This document shows positions 9,738-20,440 of a DNA stretch of 64,000 nucleotides, one piece after another. The notes beneath the pieces were generated by a model that made no database searches, was not told where the DNA came from, and saw only the letters and a list, made by a program, of their open reading frames with translations. The number at the start of each line of letters is the position of its first letter. Position 1 is the first letter of the stretch. Source of the stretch: Asterias rubens (lineage: Eukaryota > Echinodermata > Asteroidea > Forcipulatida > Asteriidae); contig NC_047067.1 in NCBI RefSeq assembly GCF_902459465.1, positions 15,994,151 to 16,058,150 on the forward strand, written 5' to 3'. The translations under genes and the position numbers were made by a program.

Positions 9738-9820
9738 AGCTTACAAGTGATGCAAAATAGTGTACAAAACAATCTCAAAAGTAGGATTTCACAATTTGAA
9801 CACATTTACTTAAAAAGTGT

Positions 9821-9892
9821 TAGCAGATCGAGGTTTCGATCCTAGGACCTCTGGGTTAAGGGCCCAGCACGCTTCCACTGCGCCACTCTGCT
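9821..9892 (-). tRNA. tRNA on iMet backbone, anticodon CTT
   Basis: Anticodon CTT with a paired anticodon stem (plus GGTTAAGGGCCC), unlike 4936 and 7972. The T-stem has one change (CCTAGGACC). Confidence 0.5.
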
Positions 9893-9976
9893 AGCTTACA
9901 GAGTGATGCAAAATAGTGTACAAAACCATCTCAAAAATAGGATTTCACATTTTCAACACATTTACTTAAAAAGTGT

Positions 9977-10048
9977 TAGCAGAGCGAGATTTATATGCGG
10001 GAACCTCTAGGTTATGGGCCCAGCACGCTTCCACTGCGCCACTCTGCC
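9977..10048 (-). pseudogene. tRNA-iMet pseudogene, class E
   Basis: B box lost; fourth copy of this lesion. Confidence 0.65.
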
Positions 10049-10132
10049 AGCTTACAAAGTGATGCAACATAGTGTACAAAACCATCTCAAAAATAGGATT
10101 TCACATTTTGAACACATTTACTTAAAAAGTGT

Positions 10133-10204
10133 TAGCAGAGCGAGATTTCGATCCTCGGACCTCTGAGTTATGGGCCCAGCACGCTTCCACTTCGCCACTC
10201 TGCT
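10133..10204 (-). tRNA. tRNA-iMet (CAT), class B variant
   Basis: CTGAGTTATGG and CACTTCGCC changes. Confidence 0.6.
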
Positions 10205-10288
10205 AGCTTACAAAGTGATGCAAAATAGTGTACAAAACCATCTCGAAAATAGGATTGCACATTTTGAACACATTTACTTAAAAAGTGT

Positions 10289-10360
10289 TAGCAGAGCGAT
10301 ATTTCGATCCGGGAACCTCTGGGTTATGGGCCCAGCCCGCTTCCACTGCGCCACTCTGCT
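10289..10360 (-). tRNA. tRNA-iMet-like (CAT), class D
   Basis: Three T-stem mismatches plus a D-loop change (CAGCCCGC). Confidence 0.35.
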
Positions 10361-10443
10361 AGCTGACAAGTGATGCAAAATAGTGTACAAAACCATCTCA
10401 AAAATAGGATTGCACATTTTGAACACATTTACTTAAAAAGTGT

Positions 10444-10514
10444 TAGCAGAGCGATATTTCGATCCGGGAACCTCTAGGTTATGGGCCAGCACGCTTCCAC
10501 TGCGCCACTCTGCT
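10444..10514 (-). pseudogene. tRNA-iMet pseudogene, class D with deletion
   Basis: Same 1-nt deletion (TGGGCCAGC) as at 1193, so the two share descent. Confidence 0.6.
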
Positions 10515-10598
10515 TGCTTACAAAGTGATGCAAAATAGTGAACAAAACCATCTCAAAAATAGGATTTCACAATTTGAACACATTTACTTAAAAAGTGT

Positions 10599-10670
10599 TA
10601 GCAGAGCGACATTTCGATCCTCGGACCTCTGGGTTATGGGCCCAGCACGCTTCCACTGCGCCACTCTGCT
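10599..10670 (-). tRNA. tRNA-iMet (CAT), class B variant
   Basis: T-stem has a G:G mismatch (plus GCGACATTTCG). Confidence 0.55.
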
Positions 10671-10754
10671 TGCTTACAAAGTGATGCAAAGTAGTGAACA
10701 AAACCATCTCAAAAATAGGATTTCACAACTTGAACACATTTACTTAAAAAGTGT

Positions 10755-10826
10755 TAGCAGAGCGAGGTTTCGATCCTCGGACCTCTGGGTTACGGGCCCA
10801 GCACGCTTCCACTGCGCCACTCTGCT
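10755..10826 (-). tRNA. tRNA on iMet backbone, anticodon CGT
   Basis: Otherwise an intact class A gene, but plus reads GGTTACGGG, so the anticodon is CGT (threonine box). A single transition separates it from its neighbours. Confidence 0.65.
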
Positions 10827-11018
10827 TGCTGCACAGTGATGCAAATTTGTTTTCAAAACTTTTTTTAAAAACTGGATTACACAATAATTTGGAAACACTT
10901 AAAAAAAAAAAAAAAAAACTGCGCCACTCTGCTTGCTTACAAAGTGATTCAAAATAGTGTACAAAACCATCTCAAAAATAGGATCTCACAATTGTAACAC
11001 ATTTTACTTAAAAAGTGT

Positions 11019-11090
11019 TAGCAGAGCGAGATTTCGATCCGGGAACCTCTGGGTTATGGGCCCAGCACGCTTCCACTGCGCCACTTTGCT
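11019..11090 (-). tRNA. tRNA-iMet (CAT), class C variant
   Basis: CCACTTTGCT acceptor change; counterpart of 1617 at a shift of 9402 bp. Confidence 0.5.
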
Positions 11091-11180
11091 TGCTAACAAA
11101 GTGATTCAAAATAGTGTACAAAACCATCTCAAAAATAGGGTTTCACAATTGGAACACATTTAAATATCCTTAAAAAGTGT

Positions 11181-11252
11181 TAGCAGAGCGAGGTTTCGAT
11201 CCTCGGACCTCTGGGTTATGGGCCCAGCACGCTTCCACTGCGCCACTCTGCT
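11181..11252 (-). tRNA. TRNAM-CAU: tRNA-iMet (CAT), class A
   Basis: Last intact copy; the spacer to its right decays within about 80 bp. Confidence 0.92.
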
Positions 11253-11336
11253 TGCTGCACAGTGATGCAAAAAACAACTATTTTAGCGTTTGGCTTGCAC
11301 AATTTGAGCAGATTTAAATGTCCTTAAAAAAGGTGT

Positions 11337-11359
11337 TAGAGCGATGTTCGATCGAGGCC
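11337..11359 (-). pseudogene. Eroded tRNA-iMet 3' end at array edge
   Basis: TAGAGCGATGTTCGATCG follows an A6 run exactly as in the array units, but the rest of the gene is absent. It marks the array boundary. Confidence 0.4.
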
Positions 11360-11766
11360 AAGTCTGCCTTGACTGACGTCACAAAAGGAGTAGGCGGAGT
11401 CACCCCCTAAACCAATTTATCTATTTTTTTCAGACATATAAGTCGTTAAAAACAATTACTAAAACATGTTTATTTTTCATAAACATATACTCTTATGTTA
11501 AAAAAAAAAAATTACATTTCCGCGTGACTTTAAACTTTAAATTTCACGTTGTATCTTCTGTTGCTATCGACATGAGGCAAAGTCAAAGTGTTTTTGTTGG
11601 AATCAAGCACGTTTATACTTTGCTTATCTGTGTGTGTATAAGTAACGTGTGTATTTGCAATCGGACGAGTCATCAATCTGACATGAAATATTCCAAATCG
11701 ATCGTTCGTTTTTCCGAATGTTTGCGGGGAAAAAAAAACAAGTAAAGGGAAAATCCAAAACCCTCC

Positions 11767-12246
11767 GGGTGCACCCCACCAAATAGGAGAAAACAGAGCG
11801 TCGAGCTCCCTAATATTTTGTAGGCCCTGAAAATATTCTATATTAGACAGATATGAGAGCCCCAGAAAGTGTTTCAGTGTAAAAATGTTGCCCAATTGTG
11901 ACCTGGGGGTTGTTGACTTCCAGCTTGAGGTATTTTGGATGACATAGGCCCTGAAATAAATGGTCTTATTTGCTGAGAGGTGTAGGGACATTTTTCAAGA
12001 TTGATGCTCGGACGTTTTGAAAATTAGACCTGTGAAGGGGTGTTTTTACTTGGAGGGGGAATAACTCGACGGGCCCAGGGACTCCCCATATAAAATTGAG
12101 CAGAGAATAAAAGTTCAAGAGTCAATCAATAATTTTCCCTTTCAAGTTAAAAGCTGTGAGACTTTTTAGTAATTTTAGAGTATTTTTGAATATTTAGCAT
12201 TTTGCACTGTGTGCTATCATGGTAGACTATTTGGTGGGGTGCACCC
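11767..12246. mobile_element. Putative MITE with 20-bp terminal inverted repeats
   Basis: GGGTGCACCCCACCAAATAG (11767-11786) is inverted at 12227-12246. About 440 bp of non-coding sequence lies between. No target duplication was identified; the family is not recognised. A 153-codon minus-strand frame that starts inside it reads through the left terminus, so it is not taken as a gene. Confidence 0.5.
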
Positions 12247-13071
12247 CTCCGAGTTGCTCCAAGTCCAAAATCAAACTAAAGTTAATAGCGCCCTCAAACG
12301 GCGGAATTGAGCAAAATGCGGCTAAACCATAGCGCTATTATTATGGGCTAAACGCATTATGAAACCAAGACTGGAGTTGTTAGACTTGCGCACTAGTCGT
12401 TATTGGTCTGACACGGTGAGATAATTGAGTCGTTTGGTGTCGTAATGAATGTGTTTAAACTGCTCTCGCGAGATAACTGCTCCGCCGTCAAATGGGACCA
12501 TGGGACCATAGTCATGAGAGCTTACATAAGTCTCGCGGGGCTCATCAGTCTCGCAAAAATATTGCCAGTGTTGCGGGAGTCGCAGAGAGAGTCAGAACGC
12601 TATCACCGCGACAGACGACTTGTTCACAAGTCTAGTGTGAATTGTGGGAGTGCGTTGTCCTCTGTTTTCATAGAGATATTTCATTCGATAATAGAAACCT
12701 CTCTCTATTAGATGAACTTATTATATTGTTGTGGTAGGAAAATTCTACATCGAAAATGCACATTTTATTACTCTCCTTTTAGTAGAAACATCTCTTATAT
12801 TATTAATCGAGAGTATATCACGTGAATTTAATGTTTTACTTTATACATCCGATAGCAGAGATATCTCTATTTTGGATTAAATGTCAAGTGCGAGTATGAC
12901 TCCCATTCTCTCTACATCGTGAAACCCATGATAAGACATTCAGCGCCACAATATTGTTAATGGAAGGTTCCCGGTACTCAAGTCACGCTCAACCTCTCTC
13001 AGTATGACGTCAAAGTCCATAACATAATGATCAAGAGGTCATAATAAAGACGTTTTGAAAAACTAATTGGA
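12247..13071. other. Intergenic, no gene recognised
   Basis: Mixed-composition DNA. An 88-codon plus-strand frame (12445-12711) has no recognisable domain or splice context. Confidence 0.4.
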
Positions 13072-13143
13072 ATCTCAGTGGCGCAGTGGAAGCGTGCTGG
13101 ACCCATAGCCCAGAGGGCCGAGGATCAAAACATTCGTTTGCTA
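13072..13143 (+). pseudogene. Solitary tRNA-iMet pseudogene
   Basis: A 72-nt relative of the array genes on the opposite strand, 1.8 kb from the array. GTGGCGCAGTGGAAGCGTGC and the CAT anticodon survive. The acceptor stem (ATCTCAG against GTTTGCT) no longer pairs, the B box is damaged (GGATCAAAACA), and the T run is reduced to TTTC. Confidence 0.8.
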
Positions 13144-13891
13144 ACACTTTCTTGAAAGTTCAATTTGTTCAATTTATCGAAATTTGTCGAAATACTTTTG
13201 GTTTTGAAAACTAATTATCAAACTACTTTGCAAGCAAGCAAAGTGGCCTAGTGGGATCAAGGCAGCCTTTACATTAAAACAATCAGTTTATATAAGCGTA
13301 CCACTTTGCTGTTTTAAAAATATCGGTTGTCGCATTATTTGCCACAAAGGTGCTAAGCATTCCTTTTTGTTATGGGTTGCTATTGAAATCCGTTGGGAGG
13401 GGCTGATGTAAAGACAAAACAACTTTAACTCTTAAGGGTCACCGAGTGAGTCGTAGTGAGTCGTAGTAGTCGATTTAGTTTCTGCTCAAAAAAACGGTTA
13501 CTGGCATAGAGGCCTAAGCACTTTATGTAATCCACCATCTACATAAACTGACAAATCTGCAGAGTTTAGAGACCGATCGGCCATCTGGGTCACGAGAGAA
13601 AAAAGTGAAAAATCGGTTATTTAGCACGTCATCGATAAAAAATAATAATAATAAACCACTCACTGAGCGATAAACTCCAAACGGGAAATTAGTGTTATTT
13701 ATTTTCTGATCAAAAATGACATTTCAGACAAAAATATTTCAAGAGATAATTTCCACTATCATCATCATTAGACCGTGTAAATTTTATGTAAATCTGTGAT
13801 CTAAGACGAGTTTTTTCTTACCAATTCTGTAGTGTACCTTTGGGTAGCCCGACACAGTCAGACGACCTTTGACCTTGCTTGTCACAATACT
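13144..13891. other. Intergenic, nothing recognised
   Basis: No gene, array or clear inverted repeat was found; a short GTGAGTCGTA-type direct repeat sits near 13446-13470. Confidence 0.4.
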
Positions 13892-14140
13892 GGGTGCGTT
13901 CGATAAGCTTCCCTGGGTCGACCCCGCAGTGCTCACCCGGGTGAGCCCCTGACAAGAGCTAATCGAACGATCACACTCGCCCTCGTGTATGGTGACGGCA
14001 TGCACCTCAGGTCACCCCTAAGTGACCCACTCCACAAGCAGGGCACTTGGGGCTGACCCGGGTGAGCCCCGTCCGTCAAAGCTATTCGAACGTACCAAGG
14101 CAGTCCGGGGTCGACCCAGGGAAGCTTATGGAACGCACCC
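13892..14140. mobile_element. MITE, 249 bp, 34-bp terminal inverted repeats
   Basis: Left end 13892-13925 starts GGGTGCGTTCGATAAGCTTC; right end 14107-14140 is its inverse with one mismatch. The inner arms also carry inverted CACCCGGGTGAGCCCC blocks. No coding capacity. The superfamily is not certain. Confidence 0.85.
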
Positions 14141-15179
14141 TTAGATTTCAAATCGAAAGTACGCCCTCTCACGACAACACCGTTTGCTTGTCCGTCTATA
14201 GCCTAAACGTCTGACGTCCAGTCTCGTCCGTCTACATCTATTCAGCTACTTGTCTATATTCAGCATCTAGTCATCGCTATGGTCTAGACTGGGCCCCTGT
14301 CTTTGCAGGGATGAAGACAAGTACTTGTATTTCAGGACCAGTGATTGCATTGGATACTGATAAACATGCAGTGACGTAAGCTCTATAGGGCCTATGCATC
14401 TGTGTTTCAAAGGGGCTTCATGCCTGAAGTCTTTTATCAGACTCAAAATGTTTGAGTGGGAAATGTTCTATTTCTCTAAACTCTGTTGGCGACACGTTTC
14501 CCACAATGTTCTGTACTACCAACAGCTCTTTTTTTTTTTTTAGATAATAACTATTTTCAGATATTCTCTTTAGTGTCCAGTGCCCTTAGAAACATGCCAC
14601 GTACTGTATATATGTTACCGGTCAAAATCAGAACTGTCCTAACTGCCGCTTGTTTGGTATCCCATTGTCCCTGAGATCACACGCAAGAATAATGGCGCTC
14701 ACAGCATAATGTGAGAAATAATCACCAATGATTGTTTTACACAGGGGAAAGTACATCTGGGGTTCACTAGCAGTTAATTTTGATAATCAAAGAAAAGAAA
14801 AGAAAACAGTATAATCAATGAACGTAACATTGGGTATCGCTTATCGTCATGTTTGTGAGAGAAAATTCCCTTTACTTTTTCCAAAATAAAGCAAATGGAA
14901 ATATATCGGAAACGAGTTTGCGATCACAATGTCGGCTGAGTCTTTGATCCTTGATGCAGAGAACAATCAAATTGTTTGCAAAGATCAAGGCAGCTTGCTT
15001 ATCCGCCTATCGCTAGATTATACAGGTAACATCTGTGCCAAATTCACCGCAAATATGGGGTGATCACGTTGAACCAACTCGCCAACACCAAGGCAACCTG
15101 TCCCTTTAATTGTCCATGATGTAGCTGTTCGTATTTACATAAAGAAACGAACCAACAACAGAGTATCAAGTGGAGAGCG
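14141..15179. other. Intergenic, no gene recognised
   Basis: No supported feature; a poly-T tract lies near 14528. Confidence 0.4.
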
Positions 15180-15594
15180 CATGCTCACACCTACCTATTT
15201 CCTGATTGGTTAGCTCCACGTACGTCAAAGTGTTCGGCGGTGCGGGCTTCAAACTTCAACATCTCTTGTTATGCTCGTCAGCTATCGTGGTTCTAAAATC
15301 GCATACTCTTACAACGTTCCGCCTGCTTACATCTCTCCCCAATTCCGTCTGCATCTAACCAACAAAGGGACCTCCTCTGTTAATTTGTTCACTTTTTTGA
15401 TCGAATTGATCTGATTTTCAGTTTTGATTCCCACTAGGAACACGAACTTGACGTGTTTAAAACGAACTGTCGGTATTTTGGTTGCTTCTTGCTGAGCTGC
15501 AAGGGGCCACATCGCTACTGTTTCTCTCGCATTGCTTGTATTTTGACTGATTGAACTTATCAACACCTATCCGTATATAGGAAGTTCTGCTCGA
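15180..15594 (+). promoter_or_regulatory. Candidate promoter and first-exon region ending in a strong splice donor
   Basis: A less AT-rich stretch with an inverted CCAAT box (GATTGGTTAG, about 15213) and a CRE-like TACGTCA. It ends at CTCGAG|GTAAGTGAGT (donor after 15594), a near-consensus 5' splice site. A non-coding first exon of a plus-strand gene is possible, including CCK 26.7 kb downstream. No transcript evidence is available. Confidence 0.2.
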
Positions 15595-16467
15595 GGTAAG
15601 TGAGTACAGTAATAAGAGCTTTATCAACCAATGCATTCACAATTTGTCGATGGTATTTTGATCGTAGAACACACTGTCAATTGTTCAGTTAAATGATACC
15701 TGTGTTCAGTTTTGATATACGGTGGAATTAAACTAAAATTGGTAGAAAAATCTCATCTGATTTGATTATCAACAAAAGCCGCCGTAACTCTGACCTTTTA
15801 AAAAAGGTTGTTTGTCATTTCCTGAGTTTTAATTTAAGTTTACACAATTGTAAACAATACTGAAATGAATATGCTGTAAAGTGCTCTGAATTTGAGACAA
15901 CATTTCTGAAACAAATTTGTTTTACAAATGACATTAACAATGCATTAAACAAGGACCATTATGATTTTACGACGCCGTGAGCATTGTTCTATAGTACTGA
16001 CTTGACACAAAAACGTGTTTTATTTGAGTGAAACGCTGGCATCACTTCCTAAAATGACAATTGGAATTGATACACCTAGACCAGTGCATCCATTTAGTAA
16101 AAAACAAGAACAGGTAAAATCAGATCCAACGACTCATTATGTTTTAATTTTGTTTACAACACCCTGATTGTTTGAGGGTTTTTGGTGTATGTTGTAATGT
16201 TAAGGGCAGTGGCATAAACACTGGGCACAGGCCACATGGGGTCCTGCTCGTCAAAGAGGCTGCCCATATAATAAAATAGTTTTAAAAACAGAAGGGAAAG
16301 CGTAGGGGTGGGTAGAGTGGGGCAAGATACATTCATACGAGCCCCTCCTATTCCCATAACCCACCTACACATACCCCCACAGCGTTGTATTGCAGTTACT
16401 CTGCGGACATTTCTTTGCTCTGTACACTAACAAGGCAACTCCTATTCTTCAACCCTGTTAACACACT
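15595..16467. other. Intergenic or intronic, nothing recognised
   Basis: AT-rich, no array or inverted repeat noticed. Confidence 0.35.
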
Positions 16468-17224
16468 GTATGGACACTTCTCACTTAGTGTAGCTAAACA
16501 TAGGCATAAAATAACAAACCTGTGAAAATTTGAACTCAATTGGTCGTCGAAGTTGCGAGATATGAATGGAATAAAATACCCTTGTCACACGAAATTGTGT
16601 GCTTTCAGATGCTTGATTTCGAGACCTCAAATTCTAAACTTGAGGTCTCGAAATCAAATTCGTGGAAAATTACTTCTTTCTCGAAAACTACGTCACTTCA
16701 GAGGGAGCCGTTTCTCACAATGTTTTATATAGGTTTTCTCGGTCAATTTCGGAAAATGAGCAGCCAATTTAACAACCAAGCTATTCTATTTCGCGCAAAA
16801 TCGAATGCTACTCAAAAGGGTCATTCGATTTCGTTTTGGGATTAGTCAAATGTAATGTTGCGTCATTCGAATTAACAAAATAATCATTCAATTTCTTAAT
16901 CCATCAAAGCAGCATTCAAATTCGCAGACGCTTCTTGAGGCGTGTGTGTCACGAAAAAGAATGACGCTATACGCTAAATTGAGCAGAGTGCCAAAGGAAT
17001 TTGACTCGACCCAAAACGAAATTGAATGGCCGAATTCTGAATTTGAAACGCAGTAACAACTTGAGAGGCAAAACAGCTTTAATTCGAACGCATGAAAATG
17101 AAATTGACTGCTCATTTGCCGAATTTGACCAAGAAACCTATACTATCAACCTCTCCCCATTACTCGTTACCAAGTGAGGTTTTATGCTGATAATTATTTC
17201 GAGTTTAGTGTCCACTGCCTTTAA
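16468..17224. mobile_element. TTAA-type MITE, left-truncated, with nested element
   Basis: Member of the family also at 20441, 21454, 30689, 41181 and 45384. Internal hairpin GATTTCGAGACCTCA/TGAGGTCTCGAAATC (about 16614-16653); right end AGTGTCCACTGCCTTTAA. The left terminus is eroded. The second element at 16731-17139 interrupts it. Confidence 0.8.
16731..17139. mobile_element. Nested MITE (AGGTTTTCTCGG family), 409 bp
   Basis: Ends AGGTTTTCTCGGTCAA and TTTGACCAAGAAACCT; long inverted arms include AAAATGAGCAGCCAATTT. It sits between ATAT (16727-16730) and ATAC (17140-17143) where sister copies of the host read TTTTATACTATC, so a 4-bp duplication is likely. Relatives lie at 48213 and 54054. 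Confidence 0.85.
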
Positions 17225-20200
17225 CGTCCCTATACATTACCTATACTTGTCTTGTTTTCAGGTAGGGCCTATAAACAGCAGCGTTAAAACACATACCTGC
17301 TGAAGCATACTTTAATTCCCACTGCTCACTAAGTCAATGCTGTTTTCTGGATGCACCACTGTACGTGACAATGATCCAACCTTTATTGTAATTATTGGTG
17401 AATTTGTGAAAGAAATTGATGATGTTTACCAATTTGAATCAATCTCCATTTGTACCGGATCGTATAAAGTGATAAGTTATCTCGTGATGTTTAATGCGCA
17501 CACAAAGGTAAATGATTGGTAACAGAACTGAACATTAATTATAATGCCTTATTATTGACACGAGATAGATAAGGAACTTCGTGGCATTTATATTAAACGG
17601 AATACTGATTCGCTAGACACAAAACATATATTGAAAAAATATATATAAATACCGAAATCATTTGCATTCCCACCTTTTCATGGATAACTTTGTTTCTAGA
17701 AACTGTCTCGGGGTTCCTGATAGAACAAGAATATAAATATAATATAATGGAAGTGTGAAAGGTGTGTAAAATGATGGCTTGATCACGAGTTGTCATCCAT
17801 TAAGAGTAAAAAACTACAACAGAATAATATCAGACAATTACTTGTTAAACTCGCGTGTGCATGAAGGGGAATCGATATTCACTTAATAAATGACTGAAAT
17901 GATTCGGTTACACTATCTCCTCAAATTAGATAAGCCAGTGTTTTCATTCGATACAAAATTATCTGGAACGAAAATAAATTAGACGCTATTCAAACATTTT
18001 TTGGTCTTGTGTGTCTGAACGCAAAAGCGAAATAACTGTTACTGTGAAAATAAATATATCATAATGTCTAGCATAGTCGAAATAAGATATGTAGGTCAAA
18101 ATGTCTGCATAATGTATATTTAAACATTTTTTTACATCTATGTATAACCAGAAAGAAAATAAGAAAAAGAAAATAAACAAAAAAGAAGAAGAAAAACAAA
18201 ATGTAGAGAAAGATAGAAACACCTAAAACAAATAACTAACTTTGAAATGTGTGCTATTTGTCGAAAACTTTAAATCAACTTGTAAAGGAATGGACTGTTC
18301 CTTGACCAAGGAAAAAAAGAATCACAATCAAACATGAACTCCCTTTTCGACAATGTTTTAGTTAAAACATCATTCGGGATGATTTGCACTTTTGGCAACT
18401 CTAAATAAGTAAGTTAAAGATTTCAAACAAAATAACTTCAAATTTATTATATTCCACACAAGATACCAAAAGGAAACTAATTTGAACCTTCACGACTTTG
18501 GAAACACCAACACCGATTTAGAACTTGCAAGACATGTAATAGTATTAACAGGTTATACAATGATTGTGAATACGCAAGCAGCCTACACAAGAAATTTAAC
18601 AAAGCAACCAAGTTTAATTAAAAAAAAAAAAAAAATTACGCCTGTCATTCCTAATAAAATGAGAACATCAAACTAAGCTTTTTGGCTAAAATCTTTGCAA
18701 GTTGGGATTCGAATAATTTAGGTTTCCATTATAAGATATTAGGCATATTCAAATAATATACTTGAGTCTGTATTCATTTCGGGGTAATTTTTCTCAGGTT
18801 GCAAACGGCGATAATAAATTCAAATCATTATAAGTTTGTCAAAGCCATAACTCATTATATCATTACATTAGGTGTAAGTTTGTGGGGAATCTACCACTGG
18901 ATTGTCGCCTCCAGAACATGGTCAAGTTTTCTTCGTCACTTTGAAAGACATTTTTTCTCAATTATTCTGCAGACAATATGACTCGTATTATTCTCAAACA
19001 GTATAATGAAGTAACGTCTCAGCTGCAGTATTCCAGATACGACCATGACTGGTCAATAAGTGTTATTCAATCATCTGCTCGTTACAATGCTGTAGTAGTT
19101 CCTTGATTTAAAAAACAAAAATTTCTTTGCGGGAATTAAATGAAGTTTTTCTTTCAACCTGTTCCCTTTTCTTGATTTTATAGTTCTTTTCAATATTTGT
19201 TCGATGCTGTATTGTAGCCTACCTAAATGAACAGAAAACAAATACAAACTCCATTCTAATAATAAACCAAAACCAAATCCTCCAACTACGGGCAAATTCC
19301 TTTTTATATAAAAACATTTGTAAAATGTTAAAATTATTTAAATGTTGACGAACAGTGAACCTTTCCACAGGTTGAATATCAGACTCAATAAAACATATTC
19401 CGTAACTATAACCTTATCCAATTATACTCCTCAACTATAAAAAAAAAATATATAAACTGCTCACAAAAAGTAAGGAAACTTTGTTCAATCCTGTGTATTT
19501 GTAATTATTTAATACTCTTTTTGTATATGGTATATATCAATGTTTGATCAGCATGGAAATGATCCCATTGGCTACCACCATGTCAACTTTATATTCAAAT
19601 CACTATTTGCCAGTCTTTCTAGTATGTTTTACACTCATTAATGAAATCCAAACCATCGATAAATACATTGTGCACTTTAAAGTGTAATTAAACGTTCTTT
19701 CAACAGATCGGGGGGGGGGGTCAAGAAAAAATCCTCGTTAACGCAATAGTTTTACATAATTATCACAAATAATACCCCTTATTTTTGCATTAGGTTTTGT
19801 AACAGAGTGTTTTTGAAATTGAAACCATGTATTTTCAAGAAAATAGCAATAGAAATATAGAATGCATGGAACTCACTTGATGATTACGAAGTGCTAAAAT
19901 ATATCTATATAATATAACAAAAAATACAGAAACGCACTTACTCTTTTGTACGTTTTAAATTGGAATCCTGCTTTAAAACAAGAGGATTATAAAGCAACAG
20001 ATTATAATTGTTGTTGATATATTGTCCAATTTATACTGTGTTACATCACTGGTGGTTACATCTATGATTATTGATGGTTTTGACTAAATGTTTGACCAAG
20101 ATGCACCTGTCTAGTTGCGGCATTTCTTTCATCTGAATATGAAGTCAGAGAGACAACCTTTTTAACATCTAAAAATAACGATTGGTTCCACACAAGGAAA

Positions 20201-20440
20201 TTAGTATGGACAATTAAAATAAGCAGATTTGCACATTAGCCGTTTACTGACGTTGCTTCCTTGGCCAATTTAACCTATTAACTAACTTGCATGCTATTTA
20301 ACCACAAATGTTTTAAATTAATCGAGTAATGTTTGTTTGGATCCAGCAGTTAAAATTGAGCGACCAAATCTTAATGATAAGGAGCTTAATTGTTCCCTTT
20401 ATTAATTTCCCGTAATACCTATAAAAGTTGTAATGTTTCC
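17225..20440. other. AT-rich intergenic or intronic DNA
   Basis: No gene, array or transposon recognised across about 3.2 kb. Homopolymer runs occur at 18619 (A) and 19710-19720 (G). Confidence 0.4.

Larger units (their letters stand above)
1..11340 (-). repeat. Tandem array of initiator tRNA-Met (CAT) genes
   Basis: Each monomer (about 155 bp) holds a 72-nt tRNA on the minus strand plus a spacer of about 83 bp. Initiator identity rests on A1:U72, three G:C pairs closing the anticodon stem, C33, the CAT anticodon, and A54/A60 in the T loop (ATCGAAA). The internal A box (TGGCGCAGTGG) and B box (GGATCGAAACC) are present, and a T5 run usually follows the 3' end after 4 nt. Classes used in the entries below: A, T-stem CGAGG/CCTCG fully paired; B, CGAGG/TCTCG with one G:T wobble; C, CCCGG/TCTCG with two mismatches; D, CCCGG/TATCG with three mismatches; E, B box replaced. 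Counts are 23 A-type (17 identical), 16 B-type, 12 C, 6 D, 4 E, plus two deleted copies. Intervals near 270 bp hold a spacer where the tRNA is reduced to its first 15 nt (for example 92-106 and 470-484). The array is cut by the window start. Confidence 0.95.

Noticed and set aside
295-11163. Dozens of 60-110-codon frames across the first 11 kb
   Set aside because: They are translations of tRNA genes and spacers repeated with the array; the same peptides recur at each duplication.
11530-11991. 153-codon minus frame, the longest outside tandem repeats
   Set aside because: It reads through the left end of an inverted-repeat element, has no recognisable domain and shows non-coding composition.
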